DNA of 64,000 nucleotides from Campylobacter magnus (GTDB lineage Bacteria > Campylobacterota > Campylobacteria > Campylobacterales > Campylobacteraceae). This document shows, in pieces, positions 23,380 to 31,724 of this stretch. Positions within the stretch are counted from its first letter, which is position 1. Each line of letters opens with the position of its first letter. The stretch is from assembly GCF_028649595.1 (NCBI RefSeq), contig NZ_JAQSLK010000002.1:1-64000 (forward strand). The letters run 5' to 3'. The translations under genes and the position numbers were made by a program. The notes under the pieces were generated by a model. That model was not told where the DNA came from, did not search any database, and saw only the letters and a list, made by a program, of their open reading frames with translations.

Positions 23380-23655
23380 CTTTAAAATTCGCGGTAGCGG
23401 CAGTAAAAATTAGGCTCCAAGATTTTTTTGCTTCGCATCCGCTGGTTGCTTCGCACCCGATGGGTGAGCGATTTTTAGTTTTAAAGCCGCTGCGCTAGCC
23501 GTGGGGCGCCGTAGCGGTAGCGTTCGCAAAAGTTTTGCGACAGCTTTTCAAGCGTAGCACAGGAAAGCGAGCAAAAGCTTTTGCGTAAGGCGCAGGGCTG
23601 CGCAAGACTTTAAGGCTAAAAAGCGCATAAAAGCTGAGCCAGCCGATAAAAAAAC
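23380..23655. other. GC-rich stem-loop-rich intergenic region
   Basis: This 270-bp patch is clearly more GC-rich than its flanks. Several perfect stems are visible: CGCAAAA-G-TTTTGCG near 23524-23538, AGCAAAAGCTTTTGC near 23570, and GCGCAG-GG-CTGCGC near 23590. It also carries GCTTCGCATCCGCTGGTTGC, a module shared with 31730 and 45.1-45.6 kb. No convincing coding frame is present. Confidence 0.5.
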
Positions 23656-23708
23656 AATTGTTAGGGAATTCTAGAATTCCTAAATCACAAAAAAGACAAA
23701 GCAAGAAA

Positions 23709-24476
23709 ATGGAATTTTTACAATACTTAAGCGAGGGCAATGTTGTTACATTTTTTTTGCTGCTGCTGCGCATGAGCGGGCTAGTGGTGTTTTTTCCATT
23801 TTTTTCACATATGCAAGTGCCTGTGGTGATAAAAAGCGCATTTGCCTTTGTGCTTACGATTTTTTTGCTACCTTTTACGCCGGTGGTTAGCACAGGGCTA
23901 AGCCTAGAATATCTCGTGCTTGAGAGCATTTCAGAGCTGCTTTTTGGGCTGGCTGCTGGGGCTATGCTAAGCATTTGTTTTGCCGCTTTAAGCCTAGCAG
24001 GCGAGCAGATTAGTATGGTTATGGGCTTTTCTATGGCAAATGTGATGGACCCACAAACCGGCGTTCAAAGTCCGCTTATCTCAAATGTGCTAACGCTCAT
24101 CGTGCTAACAGCCTTTCTTATTGCTGATGGGCATCATATTATTTTGCAATTCATGGCAAAAAGCGTGTCGCTGCTTGAGCTTGGCAGCTTTTATCCAAGC
24201 CAAAATATTTGGAGCTACGCTTCAAAAAGCGTGGTAAATATGTTTTTATTTGGCTTTATTATATCATTTCCTATACTTGCGCTTTCTTTTATGAGTGATT
24301 TTATTTTTGGGATGCTTATGAAAACTATGCCACAATTTAATCTTTTAGTCGTGGGTTTTCCTATTAAAATCGTAGTGGCATTTGGGGTGCTAATAGCGAC
24401 TATTGCGGCAATTGTCAAGCTTTTTGTAGTGCTTTTGACAAGAGTTTTAAATGATTTGCCATTTTTGTTTTTTTAA
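23709..24476 (+). CDS. fliR: Flagellar biosynthetic protein FliR
   Basis: FliR is part of the FliPQR export gate of the flagellar type III secretion system. From the ATG at 23709 the protein is 255 residues, the normal family length, with about six transmembrane helices. The family segment GEQISMVMGFSMANVMDPQTG lies near 117-137. A longer frame from a TTG at 23658 would add 17 residues encoded by a palindromic repeat (NSRIP), so it is rejected. The order fliR, acidic protein, gmk, tatA, argS matches C. jejuni. Confidence 0.95.
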   Translation: MEFLQYLSEGNVVTFFLLLLRMSGLVVFFPFFSHMQVPVVIKSAFAFVLTIFLLPFTPVVSTGLSLEYLVLESISELLFGLAAGAMLSICFAALSLAGEQISMVMGFSMANVMDPQTGVQSPLISNVLTLIVLTAFLIADGHHIILQFMAKSVSLLELGSFYPSQNIWSYASKSVVNMFLFGFIISFPILALSFMSDFIFGMLMKTMPQFNLLVVGFPIKIVVAFGVLIATIAAIVKLFVVLLTRVLNDLPFLFF

Positions 24477-24485
24477 AGTAAATTT

Positions 24486-24494
24486 TGCTAGAAT
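24486..24494 (+). promoter_or_regulatory. Extended -10 promoter before the acidic protein gene
   Basis: TGCTAGAAT lies 25 bp before the ATG at 24519 and matches the local extended -10 pattern with one change. Confidence 0.45.
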
Positions 24495-24518
24495 AGACAA
24501 ATTTTTTTGGGATAAAAC

Positions 24519-26387
24519 ATGAAAGTAATACTACTAAATCAAAATCCAGCCGTCTCTCGTCTAGTTAGGCTAAGCATAGAAAAAATCGGCTACAAACTTG
24601 AAGAATACTCAAACATAGCCCAGCTTGATGAGCAAAATCCAGCTGATGTTTTTATCTGTGATCATGAACTAGTTGATGATAGCGTGGATTACACACCTTT
24701 TGGTAAGCATATTATCTTTTTAGTGCCACGAAATTTTGCCAAAAAGCTTGGCAAGCACACGCTTGAAAAGCCGTTTTTGCCTACTGATTTTATGGATTTT
24801 GTAAAGAGAGTGGCTACTAGCGGCGATGATGAAGCAGAACTACAAGAGCCTAGCAGCAGTGATTTTAGTGATACTAGCGCAGAGAATTTTTCTAGTGATA
24901 TTAATGATTTAGATTTAGATAGTTTTGGTGATTTTGATACTTTAGCTGATGATGATTTGACTAGCCAAAGTGATAGTACTAATAAACCTAGCGATGAGAG
25001 TGCTAAGAGTGATGAGGGCTTGTCTGGTAGCAAGCTAGCCCAGGACTTAGATGAACCAAGCGAGCTAGATACAAAGAATCTTGATGATATTTTAGGACAG
25101 CTGGATTTTGAAGATGATGAGAGCAAGCAGACAAGTGATGAGAGCAAAGAAGTAGCGCAAATCACTAATGTAAGCAAAAAAAGTGATGAGGGGCTTGATA
25201 CTACGCTCTCAGAATCTTTTGTAGAAGGTGGAGAAGACGATCTAATAGAAGATAGAATTCCAGCCCAGCTAGCTAGCAGTGATGTTAATGAACAAGATGA
25301 TTTAATAGAAGAGAGTATCCCAGAAAATCTAGCCGATGAGAAAAAAGAGCAATTAGCCCAGCTAAGCTCTATGGTAGATGAAATAGATAATATGGACAAG
25401 CAAAAAAGCAGTGCTGAAGAAAGCGATGATAGTTTAGATATGAGTGATTTTAAAGACTTAGTTGGCGTTAGCGACAAAGCAGAGACTAAAGAAGAAAGCA
25501 CAAATGAAGTAGCCGGACTTGAGGAAATCGCAGAAGATGTAGCCCCAGCTGATGAAATAGAAGAACTTGATGAAGTTGTAGCAGATGAGATGTCAGCATC
25601 TAGCAAACTAAGTCAAGAAGAGCAAGTAGCTAGTCTAAAAGAAGAAATGGCAAAAGCTGAGGAGAAAACAGCAGCTGTAACGGACGAGGGCAATGAAGAT
25701 ATAGAACTTAGCGAAGCGGCCGGGATAGCAGAAGCTAGCGATGAAATAGTAGCTGATGAAGCAGCTAATGATGATGATAGCTTGGATATGACTGATTTTA
25801 AAGAGCTTGTTGGCGTTAGCGATGATGACATAGCAGAAACTAGCGATGAAATCTCTAAAATCAGCGAAGTTAGAGATGAAATTAGCAAAGTTGCCGAAAT
25901 AGCAGAAGCTAGTGATGAAATAGTAGCTGATGAAATAGCTAGCGATGATGATAGCTTGGATATGACTGATTTTAAAGACTTAGTTGGCGTTAGTGATGAT
26001 GACATAGCAGAAACTAGCGATGAAATCTCTAAAATCAGCGAAGTTAAGGATGAAATTAGCAAAGTTGCCAAGATAGCAGAAGCTAGTGATGAAGTAGTAG
26101 CTGATGAAGTAGCCAAAACTAGCGATGAAGTAGCTAGTGGCGATGATGAGTTTGCTGGTATTAGCGAGAGTGATTTGGCTAGGGCTTTGGGGCTTGATAT
26201 AGCTGGGCTTTCTAGCGAGCAAGAAAAGCCAAAAGAGCAAAAAAACAATGCAGATATAGAACAAGCAAAATCTCAAATCAGCTCACAAATCACCGAGACA
26301 ATAGGTGCTACGCTAGCTAGCTCGCCAGCACTAAAAGAGGCGATAAAAGGCATGAAAATTAAGATTAACATAAGCTTTGAGGAGTAG
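24519..26387 (+). CDS. Highly acidic protein with degenerate receiver-like N-terminus
   Basis: The first 105 residues fold like a CheY receiver (VILLNQNPAVSRLVRLSIEK, then ADVFICDHEL, then LEKPF). However, the paired acidic residues at the start of the domain are replaced by Asn-Gln, so normal phosphorylation is unlikely. About 450 residues of acidic Ser/Asp/Glu-rich sequence follow, including a 58-residue block (DDSLDMTDFK and LVGVSDDDIAETSDEISKIS) repeated in tandem from about 25740. The C-terminus (residues 545-622) looks folded again and ends GMKIKINISFEE. The C. jejuni gene at this place, also between fliR and gmk, is annotated as a highly acidic protein. Function is unknown. Confidence 0.8.
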   Translation: MKVILLNQNPAVSRLVRLSIEKIGYKLEEYSNIAQLDEQNPADVFICDHELVDDSVDYTPFGKHIIFLVPRNFAKKLGKHTLEKPFLPTDFMDFVKRVATSGDDEAELQEPSSSDFSDTSAENFSSDINDLDLDSFGDFDTLADDDLTSQSDSTNKPSDESAKSDEGLSGSKLAQDLDEPSELDTKNLDDILGQLDFEDDESKQTSDESKEVAQITNVSKKSDEGLDTTLSESFVEGGEDDLIEDRIPAQLASSDVNEQDDLIEESIPENLADEKKEQLAQLSSMVDEIDNMDKQKSSAEESDDSLDMSDFKDLVGVSDKAETKEESTNEVAGLEEIAEDVAPADEIEELDEVVADEMSASSKLSQEEQVASLKEEMAKAEEKTAAVTDEGNEDIELSEAAGIAEASDEIVADEAANDDDSLDMTDFKELVGVSDDDIAETSDEISKISEVRDEISKVAEIAEASDEIVADEIASDDDSLDMTDFKDLVGVSDDDIAETSDEISKISEVKDEISKVAKIAEASDEVVADEVAKTSDEVASGDDEFAGISESDLARALGLDIAGLSSEQEKPKEQKNNADIEQAKSQISSQITETIGATLASSPALKEAIKGMKIKINISFEE

Positions 26388-27001
26388 TGGTGAGTAGACA
26401 AATTTTGCTAATCAGCGGACCTAGTGGTTCTGGTAAAAGCTCGCTGCTCTCAAAGCTTTTTGCTGAGTTTAAAGATAAGCTTTATTTTTCAATCTCAAGC
26501 ACCACAAGAGCTGCTAGGCAGGGTGAAAAAGACGGCGTGAATTATCATTTTATAAGCCAAGAGCAGTTTCAAGCTGATATTAACGCTGGGCTTTTTTTGG
26601 AGTGGGCAAATGTACATGGTAATCTCTATGGCACGAGCCTGCGACCTGTAACGCATGCGCTAAATGAGGGTAAAGTAGTGGTCTTTGATATAGATGTTCA
26701 AGGCTATTTTCTAGCCAAAAAGCAGTATCCTAAAGAAATCACCGCTGTTTTTATCAGCACGAAAAACTCTAGTATCCTAGCCTCTCGCTTAGAAAATAGA
26801 GGCAGTGAAAGTAATGAGAGTATAAAAACTCGCTTAGAAAATGCTAAAAACGAGATGAAATACATAAAAGACTACGACCATATTATCGTAAATGATGATT
26901 TAGAGGCGGCTTATGAGAGCTTAAGGGCGATTTTTATCTCAATGCACTCAAAATGTGCAAACTTTGAGATAGAAGAGTTTTGCCAAAACTGGAATAATTA
27001 A
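26387..27001 (+). CDS. gmk: Guanylate kinase
   Basis: Gmk phosphorylates GMP to GDP. The 204-residue protein opens with the P-loop SGPSGSGKSS and continues with the GMP-binding STTRAARQGEKDGVNYHF and VFDIDVQG segments. The start is a GTG that overlaps the previous stop by one base (TAGTG); a second GTG follows immediately, so the exact start is uncertain by one codon. It is operon-like with the acidic protein gene before it and tatA after it. Confidence 0.95.
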   Translation: MVSRQILLISGPSGSGKSSLLSKLFAEFKDKLYFSISSTTRAARQGEKDGVNYHFISQEQFQADINAGLFLEWANVHGNLYGTSLRPVTHALNEGKVVVFDIDVQGYFLAKKQYPKEITAVFISTKNSSILASRLENRGSESNESIKTRLENAKNEMKYIKDYDHIIVNDDLEAAYESLRAIFISMHSKCANFEIEEFCQNWNN

Positions 27002-27014
27002 ATAAGGAGAAAAA

Positions 27015-27272
27015 ATGGGATCATTTAGTATGGGACACTGGCTGATTGTTTTGGCTGTAATTGTGCTGCTTTTTGGAGCAAAAAAAATACCTGAGCTAGC
27101 AAAAGGCGTGGGTAAAGGCATAAAAAGCTTTAAAAAAGAAATGAGCGATGATGAACAAAATGAGCAAATCACAAAGACTGAAAACACCGCTCAAACAAAC
27201 ACTCAAACAAACACTCAAACAAACACTCAAGCAAATACTCAAACAAACACGAATAGCGAGCAAAAAGCCTAA
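27015..27272 (+). CDS. tatA: Twin-arginine translocase subunit TatA
   Basis: TatA forms the pore-forming component of the twin-arginine export pathway for folded proteins. The 85-residue protein has the N-terminal transmembrane helix ([20 protein letters not shown]), the FG-x-x-KIPEL hinge and an amphipathic helix ([16 protein letters not shown]). The C-terminal tail is a run of TNTQ/TQAN tetrapeptides coded by 12-bp tandem repeats. A strong AAGGAGA site precedes it, and its stop overlaps the argS start. Confidence 0.95.
   Translation: MGSFSMGHWLIVLAVIVLLFGAKKIPELAKGVGKGIKSFKKEMSDDEQNEQITKTENTAQTNTQTNTQTNTQANTQTNTNSEQKA
27188..27253 (+). repeat. 12-bp tandem repeats at the tatA 3' end
   Basis: CTCAAACAAACA-type units occur about five times in frame with small differences, encoding the polar TatA tail. 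Confidence 0.85.
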
Positions 27273-28864
27273 TGAAAAATATGCTAAAAGCTAGAATAGA
27301 AAGTATCTTAGGCTGCGACTTAAAAGCAAAGCTAGAACAGCCAAAAGACAAAAATCTAGCTCACTATGCAATGCCAGTTTTTGTGCTAGCAAAAGAGCTA
27401 AAAAAAGCCCCTCCGCAAATTGCTATTGAAATTGCCGAGAAATTGAATTCTAGCGCAAATGATGATTTTACCGCAGAGGCTGTGGGCGGATATGTAAACT
27501 TCAAACTTAATGCTGGTTTTTTAAATGACTTTGCTACTAAGGCTTTAAAAAATCCAGCTGATTTTGCCAAAATAAAGCAAGAAAAGCCTGAGAAATTCTA
27601 CATAGAATATATAAGCGCAAATCCAACTGGGCCACTTCACATAGGACATGTGCGTGGGGCTGTGTATGGAGACGCTCTTGCGCGCACAGCAAAGCACCTT
27701 GGGCATGAGGTTCGCACTGAGTATTATATAAATGATGCTGGCAATCAAATAGACCTGCTAGGGCTTAGCATGGCACTAAGGGCAAAGGAGCTTGCTGGTG
27801 AGCCTGTAAGCTACCCTGAGAAATACTACAGAGGCGAGTATATAGACGAGCTAATACCTGTGATAAAAGAGCGTTATGGCGAGCAAATTTTTAGTGATGA
27901 GGCGCATCTAGCGCAGATTGCTAAAGACGAAGTGCTAAAAATCATTAAAAAAGATTTGGCTGATAATAATATTTTCATAGAGCACTGGGCAAGCGAAAAA
28001 GAACGCTATGGCGAGCTAGAAGAGACCATAGCTCAGCTAGCAAAAAGCGAGCAAATGTATAAAAAAGATGGAAAAACATTTATCGCTAGCACAAAATGTG
28101 GCGATGACGAAGACCGTGTGGTCGTGCGAGAGGATGGTCGCCCTACATACCTAGCAGGCGACATCATCTATCACCGCTATAAGTTTGAGCAAGGATTCGA
28201 TCACTATATCAACATCTGGGGTGCTGACCACCACGGCTACATCGCTAGGCTAAAAGCAGCTATTCATTTTCTAGGCTATGATGAGAGCAAGCTTGAGGTT
28301 ATTTTGATGCAAATGGTAAATCTGCTTAAAGACGCTAAGCCCTTTAAAATCTCAAAACGCAATGGCACAGCTATACTAATGAGCGATATAGTAGCGCAAA
28401 TCGGCAGCGATGCTCTACGCTACATTTTTATCTCAAAATCAGCAAATACTCCTTTGGAGTTTGATATAGACGAGCTTAAAAAAACAGATAGTTCAAATCC
28501 TGTTTTTTATATAAACTACGCTCACGCACGCGTCCATCAAGTAAGGACAAAATCTAGCCTAAGCGATGAGAGTATAGCAAATGCTGATTTTAGCGTACTT
28601 AGCCCTGAGGGGCAAAACCTAGCTTTTAACGCTCTTAATCTAAATAGCACGCTTGAAGCTGCGCTTAGCAAAAGAGAGATGCATAAAATTTGCGAGTATT
28701 TGCGCACTTTAGCAGGTGATTTTCACAAGTTTTATAATGAAAACAAAGTGCTAGGCAGCGAGCATGAAAGCATGCTTTTAAAGCTATTTGAGCTATGTGC
28801 TCTTAGCATTCGCACAGCCCTTGGTCTGCTTGGTATAAAAGCAGCTGATGTCATGGGCGAGTAG
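27272..28864 (+). CDS. argS: Arginyl-tRNA synthetase
   Basis: This class I aminoacyl-tRNA synthetase charges tRNA-Arg. The 530-residue protein has the N-terminal additional domain (residues 1-100), NPTGPLHIGHVRGAVYG with the HIGH signature near 113-129, and KISKRNG as the KMSKS-type loop near 361. A DALR anticodon-binding domain closes it (SDALRYIFI, then a helical C-terminus). The start overlaps the tatA stop (TAATG). Confidence 0.97.
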   Translation: MKNMLKARIESILGCDLKAKLEQPKDKNLAHYAMPVFVLAKELKKAPPQIAIEIAEKLNSSANDDFTAEAVGGYVNFKLNAGFLNDFATKALKNPADFAKIKQEKPEKFYIEYISANPTGPLHIGHVRGAVYGDALARTAKHLGHEVRTEYYINDAGNQIDLLGLSMALRAKELAGEPVSYPEKYYRGEYIDELIPVIKERYGEQIFSDEAHLAQIAKDEVLKIIKKDLADNNIFIEHWASEKERYGELEETIAQLAKSEQMYKKDGKTFIASTKCGDDEDRVVVREDGRPTYLAGDIIYHRYKFEQGFDHYINIWGADHHGYIARLKAAIHFLGYDESKLEVILMQMVNLLKDAKPFKISKRNGTAILMSDIVAQIGSDALRYIFISKSANTPLEFDIDELKKTDSSNPVFYINYAHARVHQVRTKSSLSDESIANADFSVLSPEGQNLAFNALNLNSTLEAALSKREMHKICEYLRTLAGDFHKFYNENKVLGSEHESMLLKLFELCALSIRTALGLLGIKAADVMGE

Positions 28865-28905
28865 GGAATTTAAGAATTCCTTATATTTTACTCAAAGGAG
28901 AAAAG

Positions 28906-29445
28906 ATGAAAGCAGCAATAATTCTAGCAACTGGCTTTGAGGAGATTGAGGCTATCGCTCCACTTGATATTTTGCGCAGAGGTGGCGTGGATGCTAGCCT
29001 TGTGGGCTTGGATAGTAGTGAGGTCATAGGTGCGCATGGCGTGAGCATAAAGACTGATAGCACGCTAAAAAGCTATGATTTTAGCACTTGCGATATGATT
29101 ATTTTGCCAGGTGGCTTGCCAGGCGCCGAGTACCTAAGCCAGAGTAGCGAGCTAAGAGAGCTTCTACTTTCTCAGGCAAACTCTGGCAAATACTGCGCGG
29201 CAATCTGCGCAGCACCTATGGCGCTTGCTAAGGCTGGGCTTATAAAAGGCGCTTATACTTGCTACCCTGGCTTTGAGAGTAATGTAAGCACTAGCGCCCC
29301 AAGCAAAGAAAAAGTAGTGATTGAGGGCAAAATCATCACTTCAAGAGGACCAGGCACAGCATATGATTTTGGTCTTGCTCTTTTAGAGCTACTAGAGGGT
29401 AGAGCAAAAAGAGATGAAGTCGCAAAAGGCATGCTTTTAGCCTAG
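28906..29445 (+). CDS. DJ-1/PfpI family protein (YajL/ThiJ type)
   Basis: This 179-residue protein belongs to the DJ-1 superfamily of stress-response proteins. These have been described as chaperones and as glyoxalase- or deglycase-like enzymes. The nucleophile elbow is AAICAAP (Cys near 107), with Glu in FEEIEAIAPLDILRRG near 15 and the GGLPGAEYL loop. The start has a strong AAAGGAG site. It follows argS by 41 bp including a palindrome copy. The precise chemistry cannot be read from sequence. Confidence 0.9.
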   Translation: MKAAIILATGFEEIEAIAPLDILRRGGVDASLVGLDSSEVIGAHGVSIKTDSTLKSYDFSTCDMIILPGGLPGAEYLSQSSELRELLLSQANSGKYCAAICAAPMALAKAGLIKGAYTCYPGFESNVSTSAPSKEKVVIEGKIITSRGPGTAYDFGLALLELLEGRAKRDEVAKGMLLA

Positions 29446-29454
29446 ATTTTTGCC

Positions 29455-29690
29455 TAGGAATTCTAGAATTCCTAAGAATTTTATATGGGAATTCTAGATT
29501 TTATTTAAGGAATTCTAGAATTTAGCTTAGGAATTCTAGTTTTCTAGGGAATTCTATAATTCCTAAGAATTTTGTATAGGAATTCTGGATTTTATTTAAG
29601 GAATTCTAGAATTTAGCTTAGGAATTCTAGTTTTCTAGGAAATTCTAGAATTTCTAAGAATTTTGTATAGGAATTCTAGAATTTTAATCT
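29455..29690. repeat. Array of GAATTCTAGAATTC-type palindromes before tmRNA
   Basis: About ten full or half copies appear. Within the array a block of roughly 100 bp is itself duplicated (TTTATTTAAGGAATTCTAG and TTTAGCTTAGGAATTCTAG appear twice). Confidence 0.9.
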
Positions 29691-29709
29691 TATTTTAAGT
29701 AAAAAGTAG

Positions 29710-29715
29710 TAGAAT
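29710..29715 (+). promoter_or_regulatory. tmRNA promoter -10
   Basis: TAGAAT lies 19 bp before the mature 5' end of tmRNA. A short CCAC-T6-GTGG stem sits at the junction. Confidence 0.4.
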
Positions 29716-29733
29716 TGCCGTCCACTTTTTTGT

Positions 29734-30094
29734 GGGGGTGATTTGGCTTCGACAGGAGAGCCGAGATTAGCTCGCATGTAGCTTTTGGCATAGCTTAAAA
29801 AGCCTAAATTAAAATTAAACGCAAACAACGTTAAATTTGCTCCTGCTTACGCTAAAGCTGCGTAAGTTCAGTTGAGCCCCTGTGGTGCGCTCGTCTCTAG
29901 GCGTGCTGATTTGGGTCATTATAGGGACTAAGCTTTTGTGCCCGGCTAGCACAAGGGACGAAAATCTTGCTTAGCTTTTGTAAGAGGTTTTGGAAAGTGA
30001 GCCTGCAAGAGCGAAATTTTCACTTTTGCTAAACATGTAGATGAGTTTTTGGACGCTTTTTTGGACTGCAGTTCGACCCTGCACACCTCCACCA
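29734..30094 (+). ncRNA. ssrA: Transfer-messenger RNA (tmRNA)
   Basis: tmRNA rescues stalled ribosomes and tags the nascent protein. The 5' GGGGGTG and 3' CACCTCC form the alanine-type acceptor, ending ACCA. The tag frame reads GCA AAC AAC GTT ... GCG TAA, giving ANNVKFAPAYAKAA, the Campylobacter tag. The 5' segment GGCTTCGACAGG and the 3' TTCGACCC T loop are intact. Confidence 0.98.
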
Positions 30095-30506
30095 TTTTCT
30101 TTATTTTAAGCTTTTTACAAAGAATCTCTAAATCTTTTTGATACATGCTTTGTTTGCTTCAATACTGACTATTTTTTTAAAACTGCTGCTATTTTGCTGT
30201 TATTTTAAAAAATTTGTCTTTAAGGCTAAAAAATACAAGCCTTATGAAGTGGTGATTTTGAGCAAGTTTATAATTGATGATTTGCTTAATATTTCATGCT
30301 TTACTAGAAGTTTGCTTAGCTAGGAGTGCAGCTTGGCTGATGGGATAAAAGATGATTTAAGCACATTTGCAAAGGCAAAAGGCTATAAAGCGCAGAATGA
30401 GGTATAAAATAATTTTAGCATTTAAGGCTTTTTAGCAGAACTGTGCTAGTATTTTAGGGCTTTTTAAAAGCTAAAACTAGCAATTTGAGCCCAAAAAACA
30501 GACATA
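30095..30506. other. Gene-free stretch downstream of tmRNA
   Basis: About 410 bp without a credible gene. A 24-codon piece (LADGIKDDLSTFAKAKGYKA and onward, from a TTG near 30333) and a hydrophobic 61-codon frame look like relics. tmRNA 3' ends are common integration sites, and plasmid-type genes follow, but I find no repeat of the tmRNA end within the window. Confidence 0.4.
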
Positions 30507-30746
30507 CTAAAACAAGATAAAAAAGCTTATAAAAAACAAAATGCACTCAGCCATAAAAATGCTTAAAATCTCAGCCATTTTAGCATTTGAAAAGATGATT
30601 TGATCGCTACTTAGCACCACTGCGTGATAGAGGATATCAAGCCCCAAAACAAAAAGAAATAGCATAAATCCAAGCACTTTTATCACCCTACCTGCTATGC
30701 TAAGGCTACGTTGTAAAATCCCCATTTTAGCCCTAACTTTGCTCAC
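30507..30746 (-). CDS. Small membrane protein in the parA cluster
   Basis: This 79-residue protein has two hydrophobic helices (GFMLFLFVLGLDILYHAVVL and ILSIFMAECILFFISFFILF). Its start overlaps the end of the ribbon-helix-helix gene by 14 bp, so it is translationally coupled and belongs to the same small operon. No family is recognised. Confidence 0.5.
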   Translation of the reverse strand: MSKVRAKMGILQRSLSIAGRVIKVLGFMLFLFVLGLDILYHAVVLSSDQIIFSNAKMAEILSIFMAECILFFISFFILF

Positions 30747-30996
30747 TAATGAACTTTAGCAAGGCTTGTTTTGCTAAGCTTTGGGCTGACATGCCTAAAA
30801 ACTTTTGCTGTGAAATGCTCTCAAGCTTTGCGTACTCATCTTTTGTAAGGTATAAGCACACTCTTTGATTTGCTTTTTCGTCCTCGTTTTTTGGCTTTCT
30901 ACCCCTAGGTCTATCCTGGGCTTCAAAGGTGCGCTGTGCTGTGATACCAGAGCTATTTGCTTCTTTTAAAACTTCGTTTATATCTTTTTTTTGCAT
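30733..30996 (-). CDS. Ribbon-helix-helix DNA-binding protein
   Basis: This 87-residue basic protein has an N-terminal linker with RPRGRKPKNED and a C-terminal ribbon-helix-helix core (QRVCLYLTKDEYAKLESISQ, then a second helix). It sits directly downstream of a ParA ATPase gene with 48 bp between. That suggests a ParG/CopG-like centromere-binding partner that also represses the operon. The assignment is by context and fold pattern. Confidence 0.65.
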   Translation of the reverse strand: MQKKDINEVLKEANSSGITAQRTFEAQDRPRGRKPKNEDEKANQRVCLYLTKDEYAKLESISQQKFLGMSAQSLAKQALLKFISEQS

Positions 30997-31044
30997 ATTT
31001 AGCCTTTTAAATGTTATTTATATTTTTAAAGCATAAAAAATATT

Positions 31045-31605
31045 TTAAATACTTTTTAATGTTTTTAAAAGCCGATCATACTCACCAAGAAAATTCCTAT
31101 AAGCCACTTTTAATAAGGGGCTAGCCTCACCAAGTTCTTTAAATGACCCGCCAAGTCGCATTGAGTTTTCTAGTATTTTTGAGCGTTTAAAATAAAAATA
31201 TTTTAGATTTTTAAAGCTACTTTTAAGCGCACTTTCTACTTGCTCTTTGTCCTCGTCGCTTGTGTAGTCTGTTATTAGCACGATGATATTTTTATTTACC
31301 TCTTTTAGCTCGTTTATAGTCTCACTCGTGCGCAAAATGCTATTATATAGCGCAGTACAAGGCACAATGATAAAATCACTTTTTGTGGCTATGTCTAGCA
31401 CGCCAGCGCTCACAAATCCGCCAAAATCATAAACGCAGTTATCAATTAGCTTTGGCTGCGCTGAGATTTTGCTCATATTTGGATAAATGCTCTCGATTAT
31501 GCTAGCATCATTGCTTTGTAAATACAGCTCCAAATCCTTTGCTATAGAAAAGCCAAATGAGGTTTTTCCCACGCCACCTTTTTTATTTATTATTGAAATA
31601 ATCAT
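31045..31605 (-). CDS. ParA-family partition ATPase
   Basis: This 186-residue protein starts with the deviant Walker A box of the family, NKKGGVGKTSFGF. It continues with a shortened ParA fold (YDFGGFVSAGVLDIATKSDF at Walker B, then DFIIVPCTALYNSIL). Small ParA proteins of this kind segregate plasmids and some integrative elements. It leads an operon with a ribbon-helix-helix protein and a membrane protein and has a good extended -10 promoter. Isolated on the chromosome beside tmRNA, it points to an integrated plasmid or island remnant. Confidence 0.85.
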   Translation of the reverse strand: MIISIINKKGGVGKTSFGFSIAKDLELYLQSNDASIIESIYPNMSKISAQPKLIDNCVYDFGGFVSAGVLDIATKSDFIIVPCTALYNSILRTSETINELKEVNKNIIVLITDYTSDEDKEQVESALKSSFKNLKYFYFKRSKILENSMRLGGSFKELGEASPLLKVAYRNFLGEYDRLLKTLKSI

Positions 31606-31635
31606 ATTTTACTCTTTATGTAGCATTTTTAGCGT

Positions 31636-31644
31636 ATTATAGCA
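31636..31644 (-). promoter_or_regulatory. parA promoter, extended -10
   Basis: The minus strand reads TGCTATAAT, a perfect extended -10, about 31 bp before the parA start. Confidence 0.6.
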
Positions 31645-31724
31645 TAAAAATCATTTAAAATATTTTTTATGCTATTAAATATTTAAAAATATTTTTATTA
31701 TTTTGTATCTGCTAGCAGCTATGG

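Noticed and set aside
23495-23974. 159-codon minus-strand frame across the start of fliR
   Set aside because: It lies antisense to the clearly identified fliR and through the GC-rich stem-loop patch; no protein similarity is apparent.
24689-26276. Long minus-strand Ser-rich frames opposite the acidic protein gene
   Set aside because: They are shadows of the acidic repeat gene, whose codons leave the antisense frame free of stops; the plus-strand gene has the ribosome site and synteny.
30138-30323. 61-codon hydrophobic frame after tmRNA
   Set aside because: No ribosome site, atypical composition and no recognisable family; more likely chance or relic DNA.
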